The notes beneath the pieces are model-generated. The model had not been told where the DNA came from. It saw only the letters and a program-made list of their open reading frames with translations, and did not search any database. Shown here in pieces: positions 52,915-62,063 of a DNA stretch of 64,000 nt. Each line of letters begins with the position of its first letter. The stretch's first letter is position 1. This stretch comes from Chitinophagaceae bacterium. GTDB lineage: Bacteria; Bacteroidota; Bacteroidia; Chitinophagales; Chitinophagaceae. The translations under genes and the position numbers were made by a program. The stretch is from the NCBI GenBank assembly GCA_016719165.1, contig JADKAJ010000002.1:186001-250000 (forward strand), given 5' to 3'.

Positions 52915-53358
52915 CTATTTTTTCAACCTTTCAATGTCAGTAATATTTCCTGCTGTATCTATCCTGACCCGGAATTTTTTTCCGTTTGCTTCTACAGTTA
53001 CACGATAATTTGTTCCGTTGCCATTGGTAATTTCAGTTACATCAATGATATCAGCTGTTGCATACCGCTTGTCCAGTGAAGTCATTACCGCTAACGGAAG
53101 CTGGCTGTAGAAAAGACTTCTGACCGTTCCTTCCAGTTGCCCGTCCTGTGCAAAGTAGGCCTCTGTCCGGTGACCCCGAAGAATAAATGTGGCTTTTACA
53201 TAATCACCGGCATCCGCCCACCGGATCAATTCGGCACCGGCAAATTCTTTTTTAAATGACTCCTTTACCTGTTCATTGATACCTGGTTCAGCAGCAGCGA
53301 ACGCAGTAGTTACAGCGACTGTCAGTAGTAATGACAGTGATAAGATAATTTTTTTCAT
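52915..53358 (-). CDS. PepSY-like secreted protein, copy 1
   Basis: A 147-aa protein (start at ATG 53358) with a signal peptide (about 1-22, ending AFAAA). Two repeats of a PepSY-like/BLIP-like alpha-beta unit follow: VKESFKKEFAGAELIRW with a strand pair, then a repeated FRVRIDTAGNI segment. Function unknown; such small periplasmic proteins are common in Bacteroidota. The open frame to 53430 adds no signal-peptide-like sequence, so the shorter start is chosen. A paralogue follows. Confidence 0.65.
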   Translation of the reverse strand: MKKIILSLSLLLTVAVTTAFAAAEPGINEQVKESFKKEFAGAELIRWADAGDYVKATFILRGHRTEAYFAQDGQLEGTVRSLFYSQLPLAVMTSLDKRYATADIIDVTEITNGNGTNYRVTVEANGKKFRVRIDTAGNITDIERLKK

Positions 53359-53581
53359 GGCTTTAGGTTTAATGATTAACGATTGTTGATTGTATGATTC
53401 AAAAATACTATGGTAATAAAACGAAGTCAAGTGAATTGTGAGGTACGGCAGTCATTGTTAAATACATTAACGATAGAAAATATTTATTAACTGCTGTATA
53501 CGCTGCATAAAAAACCCCGGCTGCCATTGGCGCACCAGGGCTTGTTTTACCACACACCAAAACTAACTTCCGGTACTATAT

Positions 53582-54019
53582 TTATGCTTTTCTTGTTTTT
53601 TCATGCAAACTCCACTCACTCTCTGCTGATGCTTTCAAAACAATCTTTGTATCAGCATTCTCCAGGGTGATATAGTAAGTAGTACCCTCTGTGTTTGCTA
53701 CCTCAAACAAATCAGTGATCCAGTACTTGCAATAATTTTTCTTTAGATCGCTGAACAGGTTCAGTGGCAGGTCATCCGGGCTGAGATAGCGGGTAAGACC
53801 CAGCAATTCACCATCCTGGTTATAATAGGCAAATACATGCTTATCATTATACACAAAGGCCGCTTTATAATAATTGTGGCCAACAGTCCACTCTACTTCT
53901 TTGGCAGTATTGAATTCGCTTTTGAAAGCATTTAAAACTTTTGGCGTAATTTTTTCTTCTCCGGCAAATGCACTTAATGTACTTACAAGTACAGCCAGTG
54001 CCATTATCATCTTTTTCAT
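53582..54019 (-). CDS. PepSY-like secreted protein, copy 2
   Basis: A 145-aa protein related to its neighbour at 52915. It has a signal peptide (about 1-19, ending AFAG), VLNAFKSEFNTAKEVEW, then HVFAYYNQDGELLGLTRYL and a C-terminal strand pair. The two copies share the order of strands and the spacing of Phe and Trp, so they look like an old duplication. Role unknown. Confidence 0.65.
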   Translation of the reverse strand: MKKMIMALAVLVSTLSAFAGEEKITPKVLNAFKSEFNTAKEVEWTVGHNYYKAAFVYNDKHVFAYYNQDGELLGLTRYLSPDDLPLNLFSDLKKNYCKYWITDLFEVANTEGTTYYITLENADTKIVLKASAESEWSLHEKTRKA

Positions 54020-54254
54020 ACTATATTTTTAAAAAGGTTAAGGTTAATAATTGATCGCTCTGAATAGTGTGACGGTACAAATGTAGATTAGGTTACACCC
54101 CATTACAAGTCAATTATGATTAACGGAAGCCTGTGTTAACTGCTGTTAACAGAAGTTGGTAAATATTAACCGCTGGCCATTTTTAAATACCGGCCATCAG
54201 TATCCATCACATGTTTATGTGATGCCAGTAAAATTATTTTTCCGGTTAAAATAT

Positions 54255-54276
54255 TATTTAGATATTTGTCTAAATA
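54255..54276 (+). promoter_or_regulatory. Candidate SdpR operator upstream of sdpR-sdpI
   Basis: An 8-bp perfect inverted repeat, TATTTAGA-tatttg-TCTAAATA, lies 21 bp ahead of the sdpR ATG. ArsR-type autorepressors of this family bind such palindromes over their own promoters. Confidence 0.5.
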
Positions 54277-54296
54277 TATAATTATAATATTCAGAC

Positions 54297-54560
54297 ATGA
54301 ATATTGTGTTTAAAGCCCTGAATGATCCTACCCGCCGGGAGATACTGGAATTATTGCAGGAAAAGGACATGACAGCAGGTGAAATAGTGGAGCAATTCAA
54401 CATATCCGGGCCAAGTATTTCACATCATCTTGACCTGCTTAAACAGGCTAAACTTGTCATTGCGGAGAAAGAGGGACAATTTATCTATTATTCATTAAAC
54501 ACTACAGTAGTAGATGAACTAATGAAATGGTTTTTACAATTCAAATCAAAAAAGAAATAG
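54297..54560 (+). CDS. ArsR/SdpR family winged-helix autorepressor
   Basis: An 87-aa DNA-binding protein with MNIVFKALNDPTRREILELL, the recognition helix region NISGPSISHHLDLLKQAKLV and a wing. It lacks Cys residues for metal binding. The SdpR family regulates its own operon with the membrane protein SdpI, which follows 2 bp later. In Bacillus SdpI gives immunity to the SdpC toxin; no SdpC homologue is seen here, so the signal is unknown. A palindromic operator lies upstream. Confidence 0.88.
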   Translation: MNIVFKALNDPTRREILELLQEKDMTAGEIVEQFNISGPSISHHLDLLKQAKLVIAEKEGQFIYYSLNTTVVDELMKWFLQFKSKKK

Positions 54561-54562
54561 TT

Positions 54563-55231
54563 ATGAATAAATTTTTAAAGATCCTGGTCTGGCCAATCAT
54601 GATGGTACCGCCTGTTTACCTGGCAATGGTATGGGACAAACTGCCGCAACAGGTGGCACTTCATTTTGACCTGAAAGGAAATGCGGACAGGTTTGGCAGT
54701 AAAAATGAGCTGCTGACAACTGTTATTATCCTAACCGTAATGAATATCCTGGTCTACCTTATTCTTACCAATATTTATCGTATAGATCCCAAGAAATATG
54801 CAGCGGAGAATAAAGAAAGATTGCAACGGCTGGGAGTTGGTATAGTTGTATTCATGTCTGCATTGCTCTGCATGATCCTTTACAGCAGTTCACACGGAAA
54901 TATCAGTTTCAATACCGGCCTGGTGCTTTCTGCGGTAGGTTTACTATTTGCCTTTATCGGAAATTATTTACCCAACCTGAAGCCTAATTATTTTGCAGGC
55001 CTGCGTTTACCCTGGACACTGGAAAATGCAGACAACTGGAAAAAAACACATGCCCTGGCCGGTAAGCTCTGGTTTGCCGGTGGATTATTACTGGCCGTTA
55101 CCTGCCTGTTTATGCCCCCGGTAGCAGCTTTTATATTGTTTACAGCAGTAATGATAATAATTACCCTTATTCCCTGTGTGTATTCCTACCAGCTTTATAA
55201 AAAACAAAAAAACATCAACCCGGTTAATTAA
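54563..55231 (+). CDS. SdpI family membrane protein
   Basis: A 222-aa protein with about six transmembrane helices. An N-terminal DUF1648 part has LPQQVALHFDLKGNADRFGSK, and a C-terminal SdpI part has GLRLPWTLENADNWKKTHALAGKLWFAGG. The ORF extends to 54527, but the ATG at 54563 is chosen, just after the sdpR stop. It is probably controlled by SdpR. Confidence 0.88.
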   Translation: MNKFLKILVWPIMMVPPVYLAMVWDKLPQQVALHFDLKGNADRFGSKNELLTTVIILTVMNILVYLILTNIYRIDPKKYAAENKERLQRLGVGIVVFMSALLCMILYSSSHGNISFNTGLVLSAVGLLFAFIGNYLPNLKPNYFAGLRLPWTLENADNWKKTHALAGKLWFAGGLLLAVTCLFMPPVAAFILFTAVMIIITLIPCVYSYQLYKKQKNINPVN

Positions 55232-55259
55232 TTTTAATTCTTTTCTAAAAATCTGACTA

Positions 55260-55868
55260 ATCAATTACTTAGCCCACGCATATCTCTCATTTAACCACCC
55301 TGAAATACTGGTGGGTAATATGATCAGCGATTTTGTGAAAGGCAAAAAGAAATTTGACTATCCATCTGCCATACAAAAAGGAATTATCCTGCACCGGTTC
55401 ATTGATACGTTCACAGATAGCCATGAAGCCACCCGGGAAGCGAAAGAAATATTCAGACCAGCGTACCGTTTGTACAGTGGTGCCTTTACAGATGTGGTGT
55501 ATGATCATTTTTTAGCGGTTGATGAGAATGAGTTCCCGGGAAATTCATTGTATGATTTTTCGCAGGCCGTTTATGGCACACTCAACCAAAATTCACAATG
55601 GTTCCCGGAAAAATTTGCCGGTATGTTTCCTTATATAAAAGAACAGAACTGGCTTTATCATTACCGGACCCGGTGGGGCACCGGTAAAAGTCTTGGCGGT
55701 GTGGTCCGCCGTTCCCTGCACTTAACAGAAAGTGAAACCGCTTTTCAATTATTTGAGCAGCACTACCAACTTTTACAGGATTGTTACCGTCATTTCTGGG
55801 CTGCCGTCAAACCTTTTGCTTTCAAAAAGTTTGAAGAGCTGCAGAACAATAGGAATACCACTACATAA
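55260..55868 (+). CDS. acpH: ACP phosphodiesterase family protein with apparent ATC start
   Basis: AcpH removes the phosphopantetheine arm from holo-ACP. The family N-terminus NYLAHAYLSF, then NHPEILVGNMISDFVKGK, is encoded from 55263 on, in frame with the body of the protein. The codon before it is ATC (55260-55262), the next upstream is CTA and the one before that is the stop TGA (55254-55256). The natural start therefore reads ATC, which is rare but possible. Otherwise GTG at 55311 would give a shorter protein without the conserved NYLAHA segment. His in NYLAHAYLS and Asp in GNMISD are active-site residues. Length is then 202 aa, close to the family. Confidence 0.8.
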   Translation: MNYLAHAYLSFNHPEILVGNMISDFVKGKKKFDYPSAIQKGIILHRFIDTFTDSHEATREAKEIFRPAYRLYSGAFTDVVYDHFLAVDENEFPGNSLYDFSQAVYGTLNQNSQWFPEKFAGMFPYIKEQNWLYHYRTRWGTGKSLGGVVRRSLHLTESETAFQLFEQHYQLLQDCYRHFWAAVKPFAFKKFEELQNNRNTTT

Positions 55869-55897
55869 ATGGTAACTTCTGAACAAACAAATCGTTT

Positions 55898-55905
55898 TAT
55901 TTTTG
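55898..55905 (+). promoter_or_regulatory. -7 promoter element for the first DUF2911 gene
   Basis: TATTTTTG is an exact TAnnTTTG match, 16 bases upstream of the ATG at 55922. Confidence 0.5.
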
Positions 55906-55921
55906 CAAATAGTCAATTTTT

Positions 55922-56482
55922 ATGAAGAAAGCTTTTTTACTTTTAATGATCTTTCAGCTATTCCTGTTTTCCCTGTTGGCGCAAACCCTTCCGCCAGTTG
56001 ACAAATCACCAATGGACATGGGTTATTACCCCGCCAATTACCCGGTGCTCAAAATCCAGGATAAGCTAACGGAGCCCTTAGCAGCCAGGGTTGTGTATAG
56101 CCGGCCGCAAAAAGCAGGCAGAACCATCTTTGGAGGCCTGGTGAAGTATGGTGAGGTATGGAGGATAGGTGCCAATGAAGCTACCGAAATTGAATTTTTC
56201 AAACAGGTGCATATCGGAGGTAAAAAGGTTCCGAAAGGACGTTATACTTTATTCGCCATTGTGAATGAGTCCAGCTGGACCTTCATTATCAATAAAGAAA
56301 ATGACACCTGGGGTTCCTTCAGGTATGATCCGAAGAAAGATGTAGTAAGAACAACGGTGACAGTACAAAAAAATGATGCGGTACTGGAATCGCTGGCGAT
56401 GGCATTTGAAAAGGCAACAGGAGGCTTTAACCTTATAGTCGCATGGGACAATGTAAAAGCTGTATTGCCGGTAACTTTCTAA
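55922..56482 (+). CDS. DUF2911 domain-containing secreted protein, copy 1
   Basis: A 186-aa protein with a signal peptide (about 1-20, ending LLAQ). The DUF2911 core follows: VVYSRPQKAGRTIFGGLVKYGEVWRIGANEATEIEF, then KVPKGRYTLFAI, and a C-terminal LIVAWDNVKAVLPV. A beta-sandwich of unknown function. A second copy follows 11 bp later. Confidence 0.85.
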   Translation: MKKAFLLLMIFQLFLFSLLAQTLPPVDKSPMDMGYYPANYPVLKIQDKLTEPLAARVVYSRPQKAGRTIFGGLVKYGEVWRIGANEATEIEFFKQVHIGGKKVPKGRYTLFAIVNESSWTFIINKENDTWGSFRYDPKKDVVRTTVTVQKNDAVLESLAMAFEKATGGFNLIVAWDNVKAVLPVTF

Positions 56483-56493
56483 TTCACTGCTTT

Positions 56494-57132
56494 ATGAAAA
56501 TATACCTAACCATTCTATCTTTTGCTTTCCTGCTCTTTTCCTGTAACAACAAGAAAGAGAGTAATGCTACCAATACTGCAAAACTAAACATTACGGATAG
56601 CGCAACATTGGCCAGGTACGAGAGACCTTCCGTAAATCCCTATGCAGCCGTTGATGTATCTCCGATGGATATGAGCTACTATCCGGCAGATTATCCAAAG
56701 TTAAAAATGGCCGGCTCTATAAGTTCTCCACCGCTGGCAAGAGTGATATACAGCCGTCCCCATTTACAGGGCCGGCATATTTTTCATGAAGTACTGAAAT
56801 ATGATGAACCGTGGAGACTGGGTGCCAATGAAGCCACAGAGCTTGATCTGTACAGCGATGCCACTATTCAGAATAAAAAAATAAAAGCTGGCCGCTATAT
56901 ATTGTATTGTATCCCGCATACTGACAGCTGGACCATTGTGATAAACACCAATATAGATAGCTGGGGTCTTGAACCCGATGCCAAAAACGATGTAGCCCGG
57001 TTTGAGGTACCTGTGATAAAAACCAATAATTCACTTGAATACTTTACCATCGTATTTGAGAAAAAAGGCACTACTGCTGAACTGCTGATGGCATGGGATA
57101 ACGCAGAAGTAAGACTGCCCATGCGTTTCTAA
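56494..57132 (+). CDS. DUF2911 domain-containing lipoprotein, copy 2
   Basis: A 212-aa lipoprotein: MKIYLTILSFAFLLFSC has a lipobox ending LFSC. Then comes a Ser/Asn-rich linker and a DUF2911 domain parallel to the previous gene (VIYSRPHLQGRHIFHEV, WRLGANEATELDLY, KIKAGRYILYCIP, LLMAWDNAEVRLPMRF). The frame is open to 56443, but the ATG at 56494 fits the lipoprotein signal. A tandem duplicate. Confidence 0.85.
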   Translation: MKIYLTILSFAFLLFSCNNKKESNATNTAKLNITDSATLARYERPSVNPYAAVDVSPMDMSYYPADYPKLKMAGSISSPPLARVIYSRPHLQGRHIFHEVLKYDEPWRLGANEATELDLYSDATIQNKKIKAGRYILYCIPHTDSWTIVINTNIDSWGLEPDAKNDVARFEVPVIKTNNSLEYFTIVFEKKGTTAELLMAWDNAEVRLPMRF

Positions 57133-57181
57133 GCCCGGATTTTTATCTGCACTGCCGGAAATTATTTTAGATATTTACAGC

Positions 57182-59032
57182 ATGTGCGGCATTGCGGGAA
57201 TACTACAAGCAAATATTTCGACCTACAATAAAGAACAACTGGCAAAAATGACAGGTGCACTGGCTCACCGTGGGCCAGACGGAGAAGGCTTGTGGCAAAA
57301 TGAAACCGGCAATGTCTTACTGGGGCACCGTCGTCTTTCGATTATCGATTTAAGTGACAGTGGCCGGCAACCCATGCACTACCAGGACCGCTACACGATC
57401 ATTCACAACGGAGAGATCTATAATTACATCGAATTAAAAGAAGAATTACAAAAAAAAGGATACGCTTTTCATTCCCAAACTGACACTGAAGTAATAACGG
57501 CAGCGTATGATTGCTGGAAGGATGATTGTGTAAATCATTTTGATGGCATGTTTGCTTTTGCCATCTGGGATGAAAAGAACAGGGAATTATTTGCAGCAAG
57601 AGACCGTTTTGGAGAAAAACCATTTTTTTATTTTTTTAACGGCCAGGATTTTTTGTTTGCCTCTGAAATGAAAGCCTTGTGGGCAGCTGGTGTAGCAAAG
57701 ATTCCCAATCAGAAAATGCTGTTCAATTTCATTACTATTGGTTATGTTGATAATCCTGCCCGTCCCGAAGAAACTTTTTACGAAAATATTTATAAGCTCC
57801 CCCCTGCCTGCCGGTTAAAATACTCGGGTATCTATCTGAACTATTCCGTTGTGCAATACTGGGACATTGACCTTACTGCAAAGCAAAAAAACAGTTCAGA
57901 TGCGGATGCAATTGAACAGTTCATTCATCTTTTCTCACAATCTGTTAAAAAAAGATTACGGAGCGATGTACCTGTAGGCTCATCACTGAGTGGCGGGCTT
58001 GATAGTTCTTCCATCGCTGCAATAAGTTATGAAATGCAGAACAGCCTGCAAAGCCACAAATGTTTTACCGCCTCTTTTGCAAATTTTGAAAAAGATGAAA
58101 CAGTTTTTTCAAAACAAGTTGCTGCTCAGTTTAACCTGGAGCAATACACAACAGCTATCGCCGGAAACGAATTACTGGAAGACTGGGAAACCCTTTGCTA
58201 CCACCAGGAAGAACCTTTTGGCTCTGCCAGTATTTTTGCACAGTATAAAGTATTCGAACTGGCCAGGCAGCATAATATAAAGGTTTTACTGGACGGACAG
58301 GGGGCTGATGAAACCCTTGCCGGTTATCATAAATACTATAAATGGTACTGGCAGGAACTTTTCCGGAAGAGGAAATTATATAAGAGCAAAGAGCTGGATG
58401 CAGCCCATGCAATAGGGATCAATGAAAATTTCGATTATAAAAATATGATCGCTGCTTATTTCCCGGTATTTGCCAGTGTGGTAATGGAGCGGCAATATTT
58501 ATTAAAAGCTATCCGGCAGGAAGATCTCGATAAAGAATTTGTACAACTGCAAAGCAAAGAAGCGTATTATACCCCACCCGAGCATTTCGATCTGAACGGA
58601 GTTTTATATTTCAATACCTGTACACATGGCCTGGAGGAACTTTTACGGTACGCTGACAGAAATGCTATGGCACATGGAAGAGAGGTCCGGTTGCCTTTTT
58701 TATCGCATGAACTGGTAGAGTTCATCTTCTCCCTCCCTTCCCATTTTAAAATCAGGCACGGGTGGACCAAATGGCTGCTACGGGAAGCTATGAAAGATAA
58801 ACTACCTGCTCCTATTGTTTGGCGAAAGGATAAAATCGGTTTTGAGCCCCCGCAAAAACTATGGCTGGAGCAACCTGCTATGCAGGAAGCTATTCAGGAA
58901 GCAAAAAGAAAATTAGTAAACGAAAAAGTACTTAAAAAAGAAGTATTGAATAAAAAAATAACTGCTCTCGCTGCCCATGATACCGATAATTACGATTGGC
59001 GGTATTTTTCCGCGGCATCTATTTTCAAGTAA
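57182..59032 (+). CDS. asnB: Asparagine synthase (glutamine-hydrolyzing)
   Basis: Makes asparagine from aspartate and glutamine. The 616-aa protein begins MCGIAGIL, so Cys2 becomes the nucleophile of the N-terminal Ntn glutaminase domain (with RGPDGEG and HRRLSIIDLS). The synthetase domain has the PPi loop SLSGGLDSSSIAA and a DGQGADETLAGYHKYY motif. In Bacteroidota this form is often linked to exopolysaccharide clusters, but here it stands next to cystathionine synthase. The length is typical. Confidence 0.93.
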   Translation: MCGIAGILQANISTYNKEQLAKMTGALAHRGPDGEGLWQNETGNVLLGHRRLSIIDLSDSGRQPMHYQDRYTIIHNGEIYNYIELKEELQKKGYAFHSQTDTEVITAAYDCWKDDCVNHFDGMFAFAIWDEKNRELFAARDRFGEKPFFYFFNGQDFLFASEMKALWAAGVAKIPNQKMLFNFITIGYVDNPARPEETFYENIYKLPPACRLKYSGIYLNYSVVQYWDIDLTAKQKNSSDADAIEQFIHLFSQSVKKRLRSDVPVGSSLSGGLDSSSIAAISYEMQNSLQSHKCFTASFANFEKDETVFSKQVAAQFNLEQYTTAIAGNELLEDWETLCYHQEEPFGSASIFAQYKVFELARQHNIKVLLDGQGADETLAGYHKYYKWYWQELFRKRKLYKSKELDAAHAIGINENFDYKNMIAAYFPVFASVVMERQYLLKAIRQEDLDKEFVQLQSKEAYYTPPEHFDLNGVLYFNTCTHGLEELLRYADRNAMAHGREVRLPFLSHELVEFIFSLPSHFKIRHGWTKWLLREAMKDKLPAPIVWRKDKIGFEPPQKLWLEQPAMQEAIQEAKRKLVNEKVLKKEVLNKKITALAAHDTDNYDWRYFSAASIFK

Positions 59033-59074
59033 TCTTATTTCAGCATCTTTGCATTCTCAATTAATTACCTCATT

Positions 59075-60214
59075 ATGAAGCTTGCTACAAAATTAATCCA
59101 TGCCGGTGCAACACCTGATCCTTCCACTGGTGCGATCATGACTCCTATTTTCCAGACTTCCACCTATGTGCAGGAAGCACCGGGAGTAAACAAGGGTTTT
59201 GAGTATGCCCGTAGCCAGAACCCAACCCGCAAAGCGCTGGAAGAAGCCCTGGCTATTATTGAAAATGGAAAGTTTGGTTTAGCCTTTAGCAGCGGTGTTG
59301 CCGCAACGGATGCGGTGATTAAATTATTAGCTCCCGGCGATGAGGTGATCTGTGCCAATGATATGTATGGTGGTACGTATCGGTTATTTACCAAAGTATT
59401 TGAAAAATTTGGTATCGTCTTTACATACGTTGATACTACCAGTGTCAGCAATGTGCAGGCTGCAATTACGGATAAAACAAAACTGGTTTGGCTGGAAACC
59501 CCAACAAACCCATTAATGAATATTACAGATATAGCCTCTGTGGCAGCTATAACCAAAGCAAAAAAAATACTGCTTGCCGTTGACAACACTTTTGCTTCTC
59601 CTTATCTGCAAAACCCGCTTGACCTGGGTGCAGATATTGTCATGCATTCCGTTACAAAATATCTTGGTGGCCATAGCGATGTGATACAGGGATGCCTGGT
59701 GATGAACGATGCAGAACTCAGAGAGAAATTATATTTTATCCAGAAAAGCTGCGGTGCCGTACCGGGACCAATGGATTGTTTTTTAGTATTAAGAGGAATC
59801 AAAACATTAGGTGTGCGGATGAAAGCCCATTGCGAGAACGGGGCAAAAATTGCAAACTGGCTCCGGAGCAATGCTAAAGTGGGTAAAGTGTACTGGCCGG
59901 GATTTGAAGATCATCCGGGCCATGCGGTTGCCAGGAAACAAATGCGGGGCTTTGGTGGTATGATTTCTTTTGAATTAAAAAATGACAGTGTGGAAGAAGC
60001 CAAAAGAGTTTTATCCTCCACTCATTTATTTTCACTGGCAGAAAGTCTCGGTGGTGTGGAATCATTGATCAATCACCCGGCCAGTATGACCCATGCTTCC
60101 ATTCCCAGGGAGGAGAGAATAAAAAACGGTCTGTCTGATTCATTAATAAGGCTTAGCGTTGGTATTGAAGATGCTGATGACCTGATCCAGGATCTGCAAA
60201 AAGCAATTGGTTGA
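59075..60214 (+). CDS. Cystathionine gamma-synthase (PLP-dependent)
   Basis: A 379-aa Cys/Met metabolism enzyme with ETPTNPLMN and the PLP lysine in HSVTKYLGGHSDVIQG. ARSQNPTRKALEEALA and the C-terminal LGGVESLINHPASMTH are also present. It could be cystathionine gamma-synthase or gamma-lyase; sequence alone does not decide. The TIGR02757 gene follows on the same strand, with 7 bp between the stop and its ATG. Confidence 0.88.
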   Translation: MKLATKLIHAGATPDPSTGAIMTPIFQTSTYVQEAPGVNKGFEYARSQNPTRKALEEALAIIENGKFGLAFSSGVAATDAVIKLLAPGDEVICANDMYGGTYRLFTKVFEKFGIVFTYVDTTSVSNVQAAITDKTKLVWLETPTNPLMNITDIASVAAITKAKKILLAVDNTFASPYLQNPLDLGADIVMHSVTKYLGGHSDVIQGCLVMNDAELREKLYFIQKSCGAVPGPMDCFLVLRGIKTLGVRMKAHCENGAKIANWLRSNAKVGKVYWPGFEDHPGHAVARKQMRGFGGMISFELKNDSVEEAKRVLSSTHLFSLAESLGGVESLINHPASMTHASIPREERIKNGLSDSLIRLSVGIEDADDLIQDLQKAIG

Positions 60215-60221
60215 TGAAAAA

Positions 60222-60983
60222 ATGAAAGAACGTAATTTAAAAGAGTTCCTCGATAAGAAGGTTGATGATTATAATCAACCTTCTTTCATTAAAGATGATC
60301 CTATTTCTGTTCCGCATCTTTTCACAAAAAAACAGGATATAGAAATTGCAGGTTTTTTCGCAGCCATCTTTGCCTGGGGCAACAGGACCACCATTATCAA
60401 TAAGGCTACCGAACTGATGCAGTTGATGGATAATGCACCATTTGAATTTTGTCTGACCCATGACCCGGGCAGCCTGAAAAAACTAATGCGTTTTAAGCAC
60501 CGTACGTTCAATACAACAGACCTGCTTTATTTCATTGAATTTTTCAAATTCCATTACTGCAGGCACAAAAGCCTTGAAACCGCCTTTACCAGGCATGGCA
60601 GTACAATTGAAGAAATGCTGTCCGGATTTCATCATTATTTCTTTTCGCTGGAAGAGGTGCCTGGCAGAACAAAGAAGCATATCGCCACACCGGAAAGAAA
60701 ATCAAGCTGCAAAAGGCTCAATATGTACCTGAGGTGGATGGTCCGAAAGGATAAAAAAGGTGTTGATTTTGGCATTTGGAAAAATATCTCCCCGTCTCAG
60801 CTGATCTGTCCGCTGGACCTGCATGTGGTCAGAGTAGCGAAAAAATTGAATTTATTACAACGAAAGCAAACTGATTGGCAGGCAGCCGTTGAATTAACGG
60901 AATATCTCCGAACTTTGGATAAGCATGACCCCGTGAAATATGATTTTGCTTTATTTGGCATGGGTGTAATGGAAAAATATTAA
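60222..60983 (+). CDS. TIGR02757 family protein
   Basis: A 253-aa protein with VDDYNQPSFIKDDPISVPHLF, FFAAIFAWGNRTTIINKATELM, RHKSLE and MYLRWMVRKDKKGVDFGIW. These are the marks of TIGR02757, a conserved Bacteroidota family of unknown function that looks helical like HhH DNA glycosylases. I choose the ATG at 60222 rather than the TTG at 60207, which overlaps the previous gene. Confidence 0.85.
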   Translation: MKERNLKEFLDKKVDDYNQPSFIKDDPISVPHLFTKKQDIEIAGFFAAIFAWGNRTTIINKATELMQLMDNAPFEFCLTHDPGSLKKLMRFKHRTFNTTDLLYFIEFFKFHYCRHKSLETAFTRHGSTIEEMLSGFHHYFFSLEEVPGRTKKHIATPERKSSCKRLNMYLRWMVRKDKKGVDFGIWKNISPSQLICPLDLHVVRVAKKLNLLQRKQTDWQAAVELTEYLRTLDKHDPVKYDFALFGMGVMEKY

Positions 60984-60988
60984 TTACA

Positions 60989-61318
60989 ATGACACAGGTT
61001 AATACAGCACTGGTTCCTGAGATTAATCAATCACTGGAGATACAATTACCGCTTACCATTTCCGGGGAAGAGTTAAGGGAAAAACTGGCTTCACATGTCA
61101 ATGAGCTCATCAATCATGATTTTGAAAAATTAGTTTTTAACCTCTACCGCATCGATGTAAATGAAGCCAGGATGAGGGCTTTGCTTGCACAAAAGGGTGG
61201 AGAAAATGCAGCCGCACTTATTGCTGACCTTATCATTGAACGACAGTTACAAAAAATAAAATCCCGCCAACAGTTTCGTCAGCGGGACAATAGTATTAAT
61301 GAGAATGAAAAATGGTAG
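60989..61318 (+). CDS. Hypothetical protein
   Basis: A 109-aa protein with an N-terminal beta segment (LEIQLPLTISGEELREKL), a helix with FEKLVFNLYRIDVNEARMRALL and a Lys/Arg/Gln-rich tail. It begins 5 bp after the TIGR02757 gene, so it is probably in the same operon. I do not recognise a named family. A CCCGC/GCGGG inverted repeat near the 3' end (about 61263-61285) may form a hairpin. Confidence 0.6.
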   Translation: MTQVNTALVPEINQSLEIQLPLTISGEELREKLASHVNELINHDFEKLVFNLYRIDVNEARMRALLAQKGGENAAALIADLIIERQLQKIKSRQQFRQRDNSINENEKW

Positions 61319-61320
61319 TG

Positions 61321-61989
61321 CTACTTCTTTTTCTCAAACATCAGTTCCTTTACTTTCTCTTTATCTTCTTTTTCTTTTTTCAGGTCGAACATAGTACCGA
61401 ATATATGATCCCATAAGGTAGAACTTACACCATACCCATTATGTTCATTCTTATAATGATGCAGGTGATGATTTCTCCAAAGGCCTTTCATCCATTTGAA
61501 CGGAGGATTCCATGCATGAATAGCATAATGCATAGTGCCATACATGAGGTAGCCTAATAAAAAACCCGGAAAGAACATGAAAGTATACGTACCAATAGCA
61601 AGATACATCAGGCCAAATATGGTAGAAGAAATGATCAGGCTGGGTACCGGTGGCATAAACAGCCTTTGCTTATCTCTTGGATAGTGGTGATGATTACCAT
61701 GCAGGGTATAAACAAATTTTGTAGCCCCGGGTGTTTTAGGCACCCAGTGAAAAATATAACGGTGGGCTATATATTCAAAAAGTGTCCAGAAAAACATACC
61801 ACCAAAGAAAACGAGCAAAATGGTGCCGGTGCTGTAATTATATTTCGTGGCAGCGAGATAAATAATATAAGTGAGGATCGGGATATACATTCCCCAGATC
61901 ACCAGCGGATGTGCCTTGGTCAGTGCCTCCAGGAAATCATTCTTGAACAAGCGGGCCTGCCCTTTATTATGAATTTTTTCGAATTCCAT
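61321..61989 (-). CDS. Fatty acid hydroxylase / sterol desaturase family protein
   Basis: A 222-aa integral membrane di-iron enzyme with the His clusters: HRYIFHW, HGNHHHYP, HYAIHAW and HHLHHYKNEHNGYG. Four membrane helices surround them. The order matches fatty-acid 2-hydroxylases that act on sphingolipid or dihydroceramide acyl chains. Bacteroidota of this group make sphingolipids and sulfonolipids, so this role is plausible. Its 3' end is 2 bp from the convergent hypothetical gene. Confidence 0.85.
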   Translation of the reverse strand: MEFEKIHNKGQARLFKNDFLEALTKAHPLVIWGMYIPILTYIIYLAATKYNYSTGTILLVFFGGMFFWTLFEYIAHRYIFHWVPKTPGATKFVYTLHGNHHHYPRDKQRLFMPPVPSLIISSTIFGLMYLAIGTYTFMFFPGFLLGYLMYGTMHYAIHAWNPPFKWMKGLWRNHHLHHYKNEHNGYGVSSTLWDHIFGTMFDLKKEKEDKEKVKELMFEKKK

Positions 61990-62063
61990 GGCGCAAAGAT
62001 AAGGAAGGTCAATGGTGAAAAGAAAGCGATCAGGCCGGGTTTTTATAAGACGAGTGCCTGATT

